DNA of 64,000 nucleotides from contig JAPPOB010000010.1 of NCBI GenBank assembly GCA_028818375.1, forward strand, positions 124,001 through 188,000, given 5' to 3'. Origin of the DNA: Anaerolineaceae bacterium. GTDB lineage: Bacteria; Chloroflexota; Anaerolineae; Aggregatilineales; Phototrophicaceae. Below, piece after piece: positions 8,563 through 15,878 of this stretch. The stretch's first letter is position 1. Every line of letters starts with the position of its first letter. Below the pieces are notes generated by a model. The model was not told where the DNA came from, did no database searches, and was given only the letters and a program-made list of their open reading frames with translations. Both the position numbers and the translations under genes were made by a program.

Positions 8563-9541
8563 ATTTCTGCGTTTTGGCACGGCCCGGCTGCGCGCCGTTT
8601 TCCTGCTGATTGCCCTGACCGGCCTGGCCAGTCTGGTGCTCAACGCCCTGGATGCCACGCAGAATCCCTGGATAACCCCGCTGCAGACCTTGCTGGCGTT
8701 CAGCGTGCCTGTCGGTGCAGTTGTCATTTATGTCTCCGGGCTTGATCCCTCTTCACGCTGGCGCGCAATCATCATTTTGCTGCCGGTGGCCCTGGCCCTG
8801 GTTTTGACTCTGGTTGTTGAGGCCAACCTCAGGTTGCCCCTGGCCGGCGTGGCCCTGGGATGGGCATTGGCCGGCTGGTTTCTCTTTAGGCCCAGACAAC
8901 CGCGGCAGCTCCGGATCGCCATTCGGGCGCTGCGGCAAGGACAGCACGGAGAAGCGCTCGCGGCGATGGATGAACTCGTCAAGCTTGAGCCGGAAGTCGC
9001 AGCCCATTACCGTTTGCGCGCGGAAATCCTGCGGCTCGATGGCAATCTCTCGCGGGCGAGCCGTGACTACCGTCGCATGACTCGTTTGGCGCCAGGCGAT
9101 GCCGGTGCATGGAATGGTCTAAGCGAAGTATTGCTTCAGGCAGGGCGGCATCAGGAAGCGCTTGAAGCCGCCCGTCAGGCGGCCCGTCTGGTGCCAGGCG
9201 ACTGGGTTGCCAGTTACAACCAGGGGATGATTGAGGACCGCCTCGGTCTGGCGCGTCCTGCGCTTGAGCACGCTGGTCAGGCCCTGGCTGCCAATGTGCC
9301 GGACGCCCGTCATCGCCTCTTGTTGAGCCTCTATCTGGTGCGGGCCCAAATACGCCTGGGTGACAGGGCAGGGGCGGAAGAGGCCCTGCAACACTTGCGA
9401 CGGGAAGGCAAGGGACTGGAAGAATGGCAGCGCTTGCTGGCGCATGAACAGGCCGCAACCCTGCGCAAGGCGCTGGAAGACGACATTCAGCTGGCCCGTG
9501 CGCTGATGAACGACGACGCTGCGCTGGACGGGCTCGATTGA
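8555..9541 (+). CDS. Membrane-anchored TPR-repeat protein
   Basis: A 328-residue protein with three or four hydrophobic helices in the first 120 residues (AVFLLIALTGLASLVLNAL, TLLAFSVPVGAVVIYVSGL, AIIILLPVALALVLTLVV and LAGVALGWALAGWFLF). About four tetratricopeptide repeats follow (HGEALAAMDELVKLEPEVA and GRHQEALEAARQAARLVPGD among them). This layout suggests a cytoplasmic scaffold tethered to the inner membrane. The start ATG 8555 lies within the end of the preceding gene. A related protein follows directly, so the two are a probable ancient duplication. The function and partners are unknown. Confidence 0.75.
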   Translation: MTEFLRFGTARLRAVFLLIALTGLASLVLNALDATQNPWITPLQTLLAFSVPVGAVVIYVSGLDPSSRWRAIIILLPVALALVLTLVVEANLRLPLAGVALGWALAGWFLFRPRQPRQLRIAIRALRQGQHGEALAAMDELVKLEPEVAAHYRLRAEILRLDGNLSRASRDYRRMTRLAPGDAGAWNGLSEVLLQAGRHQEALEAARQAARLVPGDWVASYNQGMIEDRLGLARPALEHAGQALAANVPDARHRLLLSLYLVRAQIRLGDRAGAEEALQHLRREGKGLEEWQRLLAHEQAATLRKALEDDIQLARALMNDDAALDGLD

Positions 9542-9571
9542 GGCTATGCATGGCCAACTGCGCTTTCGGCA

Positions 9572-10366
9572 ATGATTCACATTCTGATTGAATTCTGGCG
9601 CGGGCTGCAGCGCTGGGAAGGTCCCGCCCGCCTGTCGCTGAAACTCGGTTTGCTGGCGCTTATACCTCTGCTCTTACTGTGGCTTGCCGGCCCGGAGTCG
9701 CTGCGACGCCCGGCACTGGCTGGTCTTTGTGGCCTGGGGCTGGGCCTGCAAATGGTATTCCTGTGGGCCTGGCGCGGCATGCTCAGCGACTGGACCCGCG
9801 CGCAGCGCCTGTATCTGGACGGAGACTTCGAAGCAGCCTGCGATCTGCTGCAGTCCCGACGCGCTGCTGGCCGCGCCGACATGCGTTCACTCACCCTGTT
9901 GGGAAACGCCCTGCGCATGAGGGCCTTGCTGGAGCAGAGCGAGACCGTCTTGCGTGAGGCGCAGGCCGCATCACCGCGACACGCCTTTCCGCTTACCGGC
10001 CTGGGTCGCACCCTGCTGGCGCGGGGCCGCTATGCGGAGGCCGCCGACACCTTCGAGACTGCCATTGAACGTGGTGCGCCGGAGGTGGTGGCGCTGGACC
10101 TGGGCGAGGCCCATTACCATTCGGGTGACGTCAGGTCGGCCGTAGTGCATCTGCAAACCGGACTGGACGCGACCAGGGATTCCGGTCGTCGGCTGATCGC
10201 GGAGCTGTTATTGCAGCGGGCAGACGCTGCCGCAGGGCCGGATGAAGGGCTGTTGCAGGAGGGATTGCCCTGGCTCGAGGCTCAGGCAGGCCGTTACGCG
10301 TCAACGGATTATGGTCGCGCCCTGCAGTCCCTTCTGGACACAGCTCTTACTGCCAGGAAACTCTGA
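9572..10366 (+). CDS. Second membrane-anchored TPR-repeat protein
   Basis: A 264-residue protein with the same plan as its neighbour: two membrane helices (LGLLALIPLLLLWLAGP and LAGLCGLGLGLQMVFLWAW) and then a run of tetratricopeptide repeats such as ARGRYAEAADTFETAIERGA. The start at ATG 9572 is 30 bases after the previous stop, without a strong ribosome-binding sequence. It closes the rightward chain that begins with the acetyltransferases; the ileS promoter overlaps its 3' edge. No catalytic motif is seen. Confidence 0.7.
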   Translation: MIHILIEFWRGLQRWEGPARLSLKLGLLALIPLLLLWLAGPESLRRPALAGLCGLGLGLQMVFLWAWRGMLSDWTRAQRLYLDGDFEAACDLLQSRRAAGRADMRSLTLLGNALRMRALLEQSETVLREAQAASPRHAFPLTGLGRTLLARGRYAEAADTFETAIERGAPEVVALDLGEAHYHSGDVRSAVVHLQTGLDATRDSGRRLIAELLLQRADAAAGPDEGLLQEGLPWLEAQAGRYASTDYGRALQSLLDTALTARKL

Positions 10367-10368
10367 GG

Positions 10369-10398
10369 TTGAATTCGTCACCCTGACGGGATTATTAT
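10369..10398 (+). promoter_or_regulatory. Promoter of ileS
   Basis: TTGAAT and TATTAT are separated by 18 bases. Transcription would begin near 10405 and leave an untranslated leader of about 130 bases before the ileS start codon. Confidence 0.55.
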
Positions 10399-10456
10399 CA
10401 CTCTGAACGGACACGAGCAGGAGGTGATTGCGTGGCAGCGAGGGATTTGCTCGCGC

Positions 10457-10536
10457 CGCGGTTCATTCCGCGCCGACGGTGACGCTTCTCCATGTGGCGT
10501 TCAACCTTGTTGGCAACAGACAGAGAGGAATGAACC
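10457..10536 (+). promoter_or_regulatory. ileS leader with a possible Shine-Dalgarno-sequestering switch
   Basis: GGTTCATTCC at 10460-10469 is the exact reverse complement of GGAATGAACC at 10527-10536, which directly abuts the ileS ATG and includes the 3' half of the GAGAGGA ribosome-binding sequence. The upstream copy also lies inside a local hairpin (CGCGG at 10457-10461 with CCGCG at 10468-10472, loop TTCATT). The local hairpin and the long-range pairing cannot coexist. No T-box core sequence is present, so the signal sensed is unknown. Confidence 0.5.
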
Positions 10537-13500
10537 ATGTTCAGGGACGTTAACTCCCGGGTCGACATTCAGAGGCTCGAACAGGAACAACTGGATTTCT
10601 GGCGCGACCAACAGATTTTCCAGTGCACAATGGACGAACGTGAAGGTGGGCCAGGCTACGTCTTCTATGAAGGACCACCGACCGCCAATGGCAAGCCCGG
10701 CAGCCATCACGTCCTTTCACGCGCCTTCAAGGACATGTTCCCGCGTTACAAGACGATGCAGGGCTATTACTGCCTGCGTCGCAGTGGCTGGGATACGCAT
10801 GGCCTGCCCGTGGAGATCGAGGTCCAGAAGGAACTGGGCCTCAGGAGCAAGGAAGACATCGAGAGTTTTGGCGTTGCCGCGTTCAACGACATGTGCCGCG
10901 CCAGTGTACAGCGCTACATTACAGACTGGGAGCAGTTGACCGAGCGCATCGCTTTCTGGGCAGATCTGGACAACCCCTATATCACTTTCACCAACGACTA
11001 CATCGAAAGTGTGTGGTGGATCCTGCGCCAGTTGTGGGACAAGGGGCTGATATACCGCGGGCACAAGGTCGTGCCCTACAGCCCCAGCTCCGGTACGCCG
11101 CTCAGCAGCCATGAGGTGTCGCTGGGCTACAAGACGGTCACCGATCCCTCGGTGTTCGTTCGCTTTCGCCTGAAAGGACAACCGGACGTTTCCTTGCTTG
11201 CCTGGACGACGACTCCCTGGACCCTGCCGGGCAACGCCGTGTTGGCCGTCGGCGAGGATATCGCTTACGTACAGGTGGAAGGGCCGGACGACAAGGGCAA
11301 CCCCGAGCAACTCATCCTGGCGGAAAAGCTGCTGGCGCAGGTGCTGGTTGAGCCGGAACGCTATCAGGTCGTGCGCCACCTTTCGGGAAGGGAACTTGCC
11401 GGGCTGCGTTACGAGCCGCTCTACAGCTTCCTGCCCGCCGAAAAGGACCATGCCTACGTGGTCACGGCGGACTTTGTCAGCACAGACGATGGCACCGGCA
11501 TCGTACACGTTGCCCCTGCCTACGGCGTCGACGACATGGCCCTGGGTGAGGAACATGACCTGCCCCTTTTCCGGGCGGTGGTGGAAGATGGCTGTTTCGT
11601 CAGGGAAGCCGGGTCCTTCGCCGGCATGTGGTTCAAGGATGCTGACAGGGAGATCATTCGCGACCTCACGCAGCGCGGGTTGATGTACCGCGTCGGCACC
11701 TACGAGCACAGTTATCCGCACAACTGGCGCGACGATGTCCCGCTAATGTACTACGCCCGCGAGACCTGGTTCATTCGTTCAACCGAGTGCCGCCAGGCGC
11801 TGATCGATCTGAATCAGACCATCAACTGGGTGCCGGAGCACGTACGTGACGGACGATTCGGCAACTGGCTGGAAGACCTGAAAGACTGGTCTCTGGGGCG
11901 TGAACGTTACTGGGGCACGCCCTTGCCCATCTGGATCGATGACAGTACCGGCGACATGATTTGCGTAGGCAGCCTGGCGGAACTTGAGGAACTCGCCGGC
12001 CGCAAACTGCCGGAGCTCGATCTGCATCGACCCTGGATCGACGAGATCACCTTCGCCAACCCCAATGGCGGCGGGACCATGCGCCGCACACCGGAAGTCA
12101 TCGACGTGTGGTTTGATAGTGGCGCCATGCCTCTGGCCCAGTGGGGCTATCCCCACAAGGGGCGGGTTGAATTTGAGGGACAGTTCCCGGCCGACTACAT
12201 TTGCGAGGCGGTTGACCAGACGCGCGGCTGGTTTTTTGCGCTGCACGCCATCAGTTCGATGCTCTTTGAGGAAGTATCTTTCCGCAACGTGATATGCCTC
12301 GGGTTCATCCTGGACCATGAGGGCAAGAAAATGTCCAAGAGCCGCGGCATTGTCGTCGACCCCTGGGAGGTGATCGAAAGCCAGGGCGCGGACGCCATGC
12401 GCTGGTATTTCTATACAGCCGGCCCGCCCGGTGACAACAAGCGCTTCTCAACCGAAATGGTCGCCGAAGTCGTGCGCAAGTTCTGGTCAACGCTGTGGAA
12501 CACCTACAGCTTCCTGGTGACTTACGCCAATCTTGATGGCTGGACACCCAACAGTCCGCGCCCGGCGGTTGAAGACCGGGACCTGCTGGACCGATGGGTC
12601 CTGTCTGAACTGCATCAGACCATCCTGACCGTGACGGAAGCCTACGACAACTACGATGCTCCCAATGCGACGCGTCCCGTGCAGGCCTTTGTAGAGGCCC
12701 TGAGCAACTGGTATGTGCGCCTGAGTCGACGCCGTTTCTGGAAAAACGAACAGGATACGGACAAGGCCGGAGCCTATGCCACGCTCTACGAATGCCTGGT
12801 CACGGTAAGCCAGTTGATCGCGCCGGCCATGCCATTTCTGAGCGAGGCGATGTACCGAAATCTGGTGGCCAGTGACAATGCCGAAGCGCCACCCAGTGTG
12901 CATTTGTCACGCTGGCCGCAAGTAGACCCGGGCGTCATACGGCCCGCCCTGATGGACGAAATGCGTCTGTTGCGCCAACTGGTTAGCCTTGGGCTGGCTG
13001 CCCGCAACGAGGCGGGCATCAAGGTCCGGCAGCCACTGGCCAGCGCCGCCTTTGTGCTGCGGCCAGAAGCGGACCCGAATGCGCTGGAAGCTCTTGCCGA
13101 TCTTGTCCACCAGGAATTGAACGTAAAGCAGGCGGCTTTCTTCAGCGCCGACACACAGAATCTGATGCATGAAGTGGTCCGGATCAATCCCTTGCCGCAA
13201 CTGTTGGGCAAAAAGTTCGGTGCAGACTTCAGGCTCATTCAGTCAGCCCTTCGGGAAGGCAAACAGGGTGACTTGCGCAACCACGCAGCGACCTTGCTGG
13301 CCGGCACGCCGTTGAATCTGCAGCAGGATGGCAGGGAATTCGAAATCTTGCCGGAAGAGGTGGAGGTTCACGTCAGCAACGAGGTGCCGGAAGGCTACGT
13401 ATTGGCTGCCGAAGGGGGCAGCGCCGCCATTCTGGACGTACGCCTGGACCAGGCACTGCGAGAAGAGGGCCTGGCGCGGGAGGTAGTGAGACGCGTGCAG

Positions 13501-13725
13501 AATCTCAGGCGCGAGGCGGATTTCCGGCTCAATGACCGCATTGCCATCCGCTACAGGGCGGAAGGCGAGCTGGCGGAGGCCATAGCCCACTTTGGCGACA
13601 GCATTTGCGGCGAGACTCTTTGCGACCAGATGGAACGGGGCGATCTGGATGGTGACTGGCTTCAGGCCGAATTCCGGATAGACTCCAGTCGAATGCTCCT
13701 GGGGATCAAGCAACTCCAACAGTAA
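10537..13725 (+). CDS. ileS: Isoleucyl-tRNA synthetase, type 2 (eukaryote-like), with GXHH signature
   Basis: Charges tRNA-Ile with isoleucine. The 1062-residue length, the ANGKPG context and the absence of the C-terminal zinc-finger pattern fit type 2 (eukaryote-like) IleRS. The class I signature that is HXGH in most enzymes reads GSHH at residues 55-58. The second signature KMSKS is intact in GKKMSKSRGIVVDPWE. The long editing domain (TTTPWTLPGN) and the catalytic WTTTPWTLP threonines are present. The start is ATG 10537 with GAGAGGA eight bases upstream. Type 2 enzymes are known to resist mupirocin, and altered-signature forms are reported as especially resistant; resistance is an inference here. 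It lies alone with its own promoter and structured leader. Confidence 0.96.
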   Translation: MFRDVNSRVDIQRLEQEQLDFWRDQQIFQCTMDEREGGPGYVFYEGPPTANGKPGSHHVLSRAFKDMFPRYKTMQGYYCLRRSGWDTHGLPVEIEVQKELGLRSKEDIESFGVAAFNDMCRASVQRYITDWEQLTERIAFWADLDNPYITFTNDYIESVWWILRQLWDKGLIYRGHKVVPYSPSSGTPLSSHEVSLGYKTVTDPSVFVRFRLKGQPDVSLLAWTTTPWTLPGNAVLAVGEDIAYVQVEGPDDKGNPEQLILAEKLLAQVLVEPERYQVVRHLSGRELAGLRYEPLYSFLPAEKDHAYVVTADFVSTDDGTGIVHVAPAYGVDDMALGEEHDLPLFRAVVEDGCFVREAGSFAGMWFKDADREIIRDLTQRGLMYRVGTYEHSYPHNWRDDVPLMYYARETWFIRSTECRQALIDLNQTINWVPEHVRDGRFGNWLEDLKDWSLGRERYWGTPLPIWIDDSTGDMICVGSLAELEELAGRKLPELDLHRPWIDEITFANPNGGGTMRRTPEVIDVWFDSGAMPLAQWGYPHKGRVEFEGQFPADYICEAVDQTRGWFFALHAISSMLFEEVSFRNVICLGFILDHEGKKMSKSRGIVVDPWEVIESQGADAMRWYFYTAGPPGDNKRFSTEMVAEVVRKFWSTLWNTYSFLVTYANLDGWTPNSPRPAVEDRDLLDRWVLSELHQTILTVTEAYDNYDAPNATRPVQAFVEALSNWYVRLSRRRFWKNEQDTDKAGAYATLYECLVTVSQLIAPAMPFLSEAMYRNLVASDNAEAPPSVHLSRWPQVDPGVIRPALMDEMRLLRQLVSLGLAARNEAGIKVRQPLASAAFVLRPEADPNALEALADLVHQELNVKQAAFFSADTQNLMHEVVRINPLPQLLGKKFGADFRLIQSALREGKQGDLRNHAATLLAGTPLNLQQDGREFEILPEEVEVHVSNEVPEGYVLAAEGGSAAILDVRLDQALREEGLAREVVRRVQNLRREADFRLNDRIAIRYRAEGELAEAIAHFGDSICGETLCDQMERGDLDGDWLQAEFRIDSSRMLLGIKQLQQ

Positions 13726-13908
13726 TGCCTGGCGACAACAACCAATGGAACGCATTGGACTGGATATATTTCTTGCATTTCCCCTCCGTTATGAGATAAC
13801 TTTCACAATCATGGCATAAATGCTGGACTGTTCCTGTGGCCCTTGTAAGAATGTTCCATGGCTGAACTCAGTTGGACTTCGAACGGCTAGGGAAGGAAAG
13901 GGAAACCC

Positions 13909-15552
13909 GTGTCGTTGACGCATGCTGTTACCGTGCAGGCCTTGTTGCAGTTCGCATTGCCCCTGGGCACGACCCTCGTAAGTGGTTCAGAAGCGACCCG
14001 AATCAACTGGTCCGTGACCATTCGCGCGCAGCCCCCTGCCTTGCCGGACGTCTCCAGCGGGGACATGGTGTTGCTGGCGATGGGCATGTTACGCGCCTAC
14101 AACAGCCGCATCACCTTGGCGGAAGTCATTGACAGCCTCGCCGGCGCCGGCGTGCAGGTAATAGCCGTGCGTGATGAAATCCCTGATGAAGCGCGTTCCT
14201 GCGCCGCCAGCCGCGACGTTTGTCTGCTCGCCTTGCCACCGGACTGCAATCTTCCCAGTGCGGAACGGGCTGTAAACGCCCTGATCGTGAATCAGGCGGC
14301 CCAACTCAACCAGCGTGCCCAGGAGATCCAGCGGCAACTCACGCGCCGGGCGGCCGAAAACCACGATCTTGCCAGCCTGTTGCAAATCGTCGCGCGGGCG
14401 ACTGCCTGCACTGTGGTTCTCCACGATGAGGCCGGCGTGCTTCGCGCCAGGGTCTCTCCCAACCTGAAGCGCCGCTTCCCTGAGAGGGACGAATCCGAGG
14501 AATTCATGCTCAGGACCTTTCAGACCTGGTTGCAGAGGGAAGCGCCCGTCAGCGAGGGCAACATTGTTGCCAGCCCCCTGGGCTTCACGACGGTCCTGCT
14601 GGTGGAAAAACGCGTGGCAGGCTGGCTCTCCCTGCTGGCCAGGGGCGGCACACTGGAAGAGTTTCCGCGTCTTGTGCTCGGCCACGGCGCGGACGTCTGC
14701 TCCATAGAACTGGCGCGCAACCGCGCCATTGCTGTTGCAGTGGAACAGACTCGCGGAGACTGGGTGCAAATGTGGCTGAGTGGCGTTCAGGCGGATGATG
14801 ACATGATGGCATCTCGCGCGCGCCAGGCGGGATTCGACACGGACAGCCCCTGCATGGTTTCCGTGTTCCGCATCCCGGGCGGGGCCGGCAACGATTCGCT
14901 GGAATCGCTCTCCAGTCTGATACGCGACGACATGCAACGGCGACAAATGGACGGGGCGGTCGGGCAATATGTCGACATGATCGTCGCGCTCTACTCCATT
15001 AGCAATGGCGCGCGCGCCTCGCGCATCCGCGACATCATTGGCGAGCAGCAGGTTCTGTTAGCGACCAGGATGAAGACCGGTCACGTGGACGTTGGCATCA
15101 GTCGTCCGGGATCTGGCCTGGCGGCCATGAGAGAAGCATGGCGTGAGGCGCGCGATGCCCTGGGAATCGCCAATGAGTTGGGCGACACCAATCAGGTGAC
15201 CTACTATGGAGACCTGAAACTGTACCAGTTGCTGCTGGCGCTGAAAGAACACAACCTGGAGGAACTGGAGCAATTCCACAATGCCACCCTGGCGACCTTG
15301 CTGGAACACGACGGTCGGCGTCAGGGAGAGTACATTCGAACGCTCAACGGCTTTTTTCAGGCCAATGGCAATCTGGCGCGGGCCGCAAAGGAGCTGGACG
15401 TGCATCGCAACACGCTGGTTTACCGGCTTGAACGCATCAGGAAGCTGACGAATCTCAACCTGGATGATGCCGAGAATCGTCTGATCCTGCACCTGGCGCT
15501 CAAGATCCAGCGAGTATTGGCGACTGTTCCCGGCGTGCAAAATTCAGCGTAG
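13909..15552 (+). CDS. PucR-family transcriptional regulator A
   Basis: A 547-residue regulator of the PucR/CdaR type. The N-terminal third matches the purine-catabolism regulator-like sensing domain (VTVQALLQFALPLGTTLVSG), the middle is a GGDEF-like CdaR domain, and the C-terminus is the PucR helix-turn-helix: FFQANGNLARAAKELDVHRN followed by TLVYRLERIRKLT. The start is GTG 13909 after the purine-rich AGGGAAGGAAAGGG. Family members usually respond to nitrogen-related small molecules. Its same-length relative lies about 5 kb away on the other strand, beyond glutamate synthase, so it may control nitrogen assimilation; the target is inferred from position only. Confidence 0.88.
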   Translation: MSLTHAVTVQALLQFALPLGTTLVSGSEATRINWSVTIRAQPPALPDVSSGDMVLLAMGMLRAYNSRITLAEVIDSLAGAGVQVIAVRDEIPDEARSCAASRDVCLLALPPDCNLPSAERAVNALIVNQAAQLNQRAQEIQRQLTRRAAENHDLASLLQIVARATACTVVLHDEAGVLRARVSPNLKRRFPERDESEEFMLRTFQTWLQREAPVSEGNIVASPLGFTTVLLVEKRVAGWLSLLARGGTLEEFPRLVLGHGADVCSIELARNRAIAVAVEQTRGDWVQMWLSGVQADDDMMASRARQAGFDTDSPCMVSVFRIPGGAGNDSLESLSSLIRDDMQRRQMDGAVGQYVDMIVALYSISNGARASRIRDIIGEQQVLLATRMKTGHVDVGISRPGSGLAAMREAWREARDALGIANELGDTNQVTYYGDLKLYQLLLALKEHNLEELEQFHNATLATLLEHDGRRQGEYIRTLNGFFQANGNLARAAKELDVHRNTLVYRLERIRKLTNLNLDDAENRLILHLALKIQRVLATVPGVQNSA

Positions 15553-15554
15553 TG

Positions 15555-15580
15555 AGGCCCGATGACTCAGGACCGGGCCT
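15555..15580. terminator. Hairpin between the convergent pucR A and pspC ends
   Basis: AGGCCCG (15555-15561) pairs perfectly with CGGGCCT (15574-15580) around a 12-base loop that includes the pspC stop codon. There is no long T run on either side, so it may be a weak bidirectional terminator or an mRNA-end stabiliser. Confidence 0.5.
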
Positions 15581-15788
15581 GTTCCTCTTCAAAGATGATC
15601 CGGCGCGGCTCTACGGGCACGACAACGACCATGACCAGATAGACGAGCACGCCTGGCCCGCCGGCCAGCGCCAGGAAAAGTAAGAGCAGGCGCGTTATCG
15701 TGGCATCAACGCCAAGGAAACTCGCCAGACCGCCGCAGACTCCGGCCAGCTGACGATCACTGAGTGAACGGTAAAGTTTTCGTTTCAC
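15567..15788 (-). CDS. PspC-domain small membrane protein
   Basis: A 73-residue protein of the PspC family. It opens with KRKLYRSLSDRQLAGVCGGLASFLGVD, recognisable by LAGVCGGLASFLGVD, and continues into a single long hydrophobic segment (ITRLLLLFLALAGG and VLVYLVMVVVVP) ending in a charged tail. PspC-type proteins act in envelope stress responses or as stand-alone membrane proteins; no pspA or pspB is nearby. It lies between the convergent pucR A and glutamate synthase genes and could be read through from the latter. Confidence 0.88.
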   Translation of the reverse strand: MKRKLYRSLSDRQLAGVCGGLASFLGVDATITRLLLLFLALAGGPGVLVYLVMVVVVPVEPRRIIFEEEQARS

Positions 15789-15809
15789 GGGAACTGCCCT
15801 CCGCCCAAA

Positions 15810-15837
15810 CCCTCAATATCCTGTTACGGATTGAGGG
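15810..15837. repeat. Inverted repeat between gltB and pspC
   Basis: CCCTCAAT and ATTGAGGG (eight bases each, 12-base loop) form a perfect hairpin on either strand. Without a T run it is not a standard terminator. It sits just upstream of the pspC start. Confidence 0.45.
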
Positions 15838-15850
15838 CAGAAAAGTTGCA

Positions 15851-15874
15851 AAAGCCCCGTCCCCGGCCGACGGG
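15851..15874 (-). terminator. Terminator of the glutamate synthase gene
   Basis: Read on the minus strand, CCCGTC and GACGGG flank a seven-base loop and are followed by GGCTTTT, five bases beyond the glutamate synthase stop codon. The T run is short. Confidence 0.55.
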
Positions 15875-15878
15875 TCTC

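Noticed and set aside
10388..10400. ATT ATT ATC run upstream of ileS as a stretch of Ile regulatory codons in a leader peptide
   Set aside because: No start codon precedes it in frame before a stop at 10370, and the run is better explained as the -10 box TATTAT of a promoter with TTGAAT 18 bases upstream.
10405..10536. T-box leader for ileS
   Set aside because: The conserved core (AGGGTGGNACCGCG form) is missing, and no TGGT matching the A73 of tRNA-Ile was found.
13742..13758. CCAATG/CATTGG inverted repeat after ileS as a terminator
   Set aside because: Only six base pairs, mostly A/T-containing, with no T run; termination cannot be claimed.
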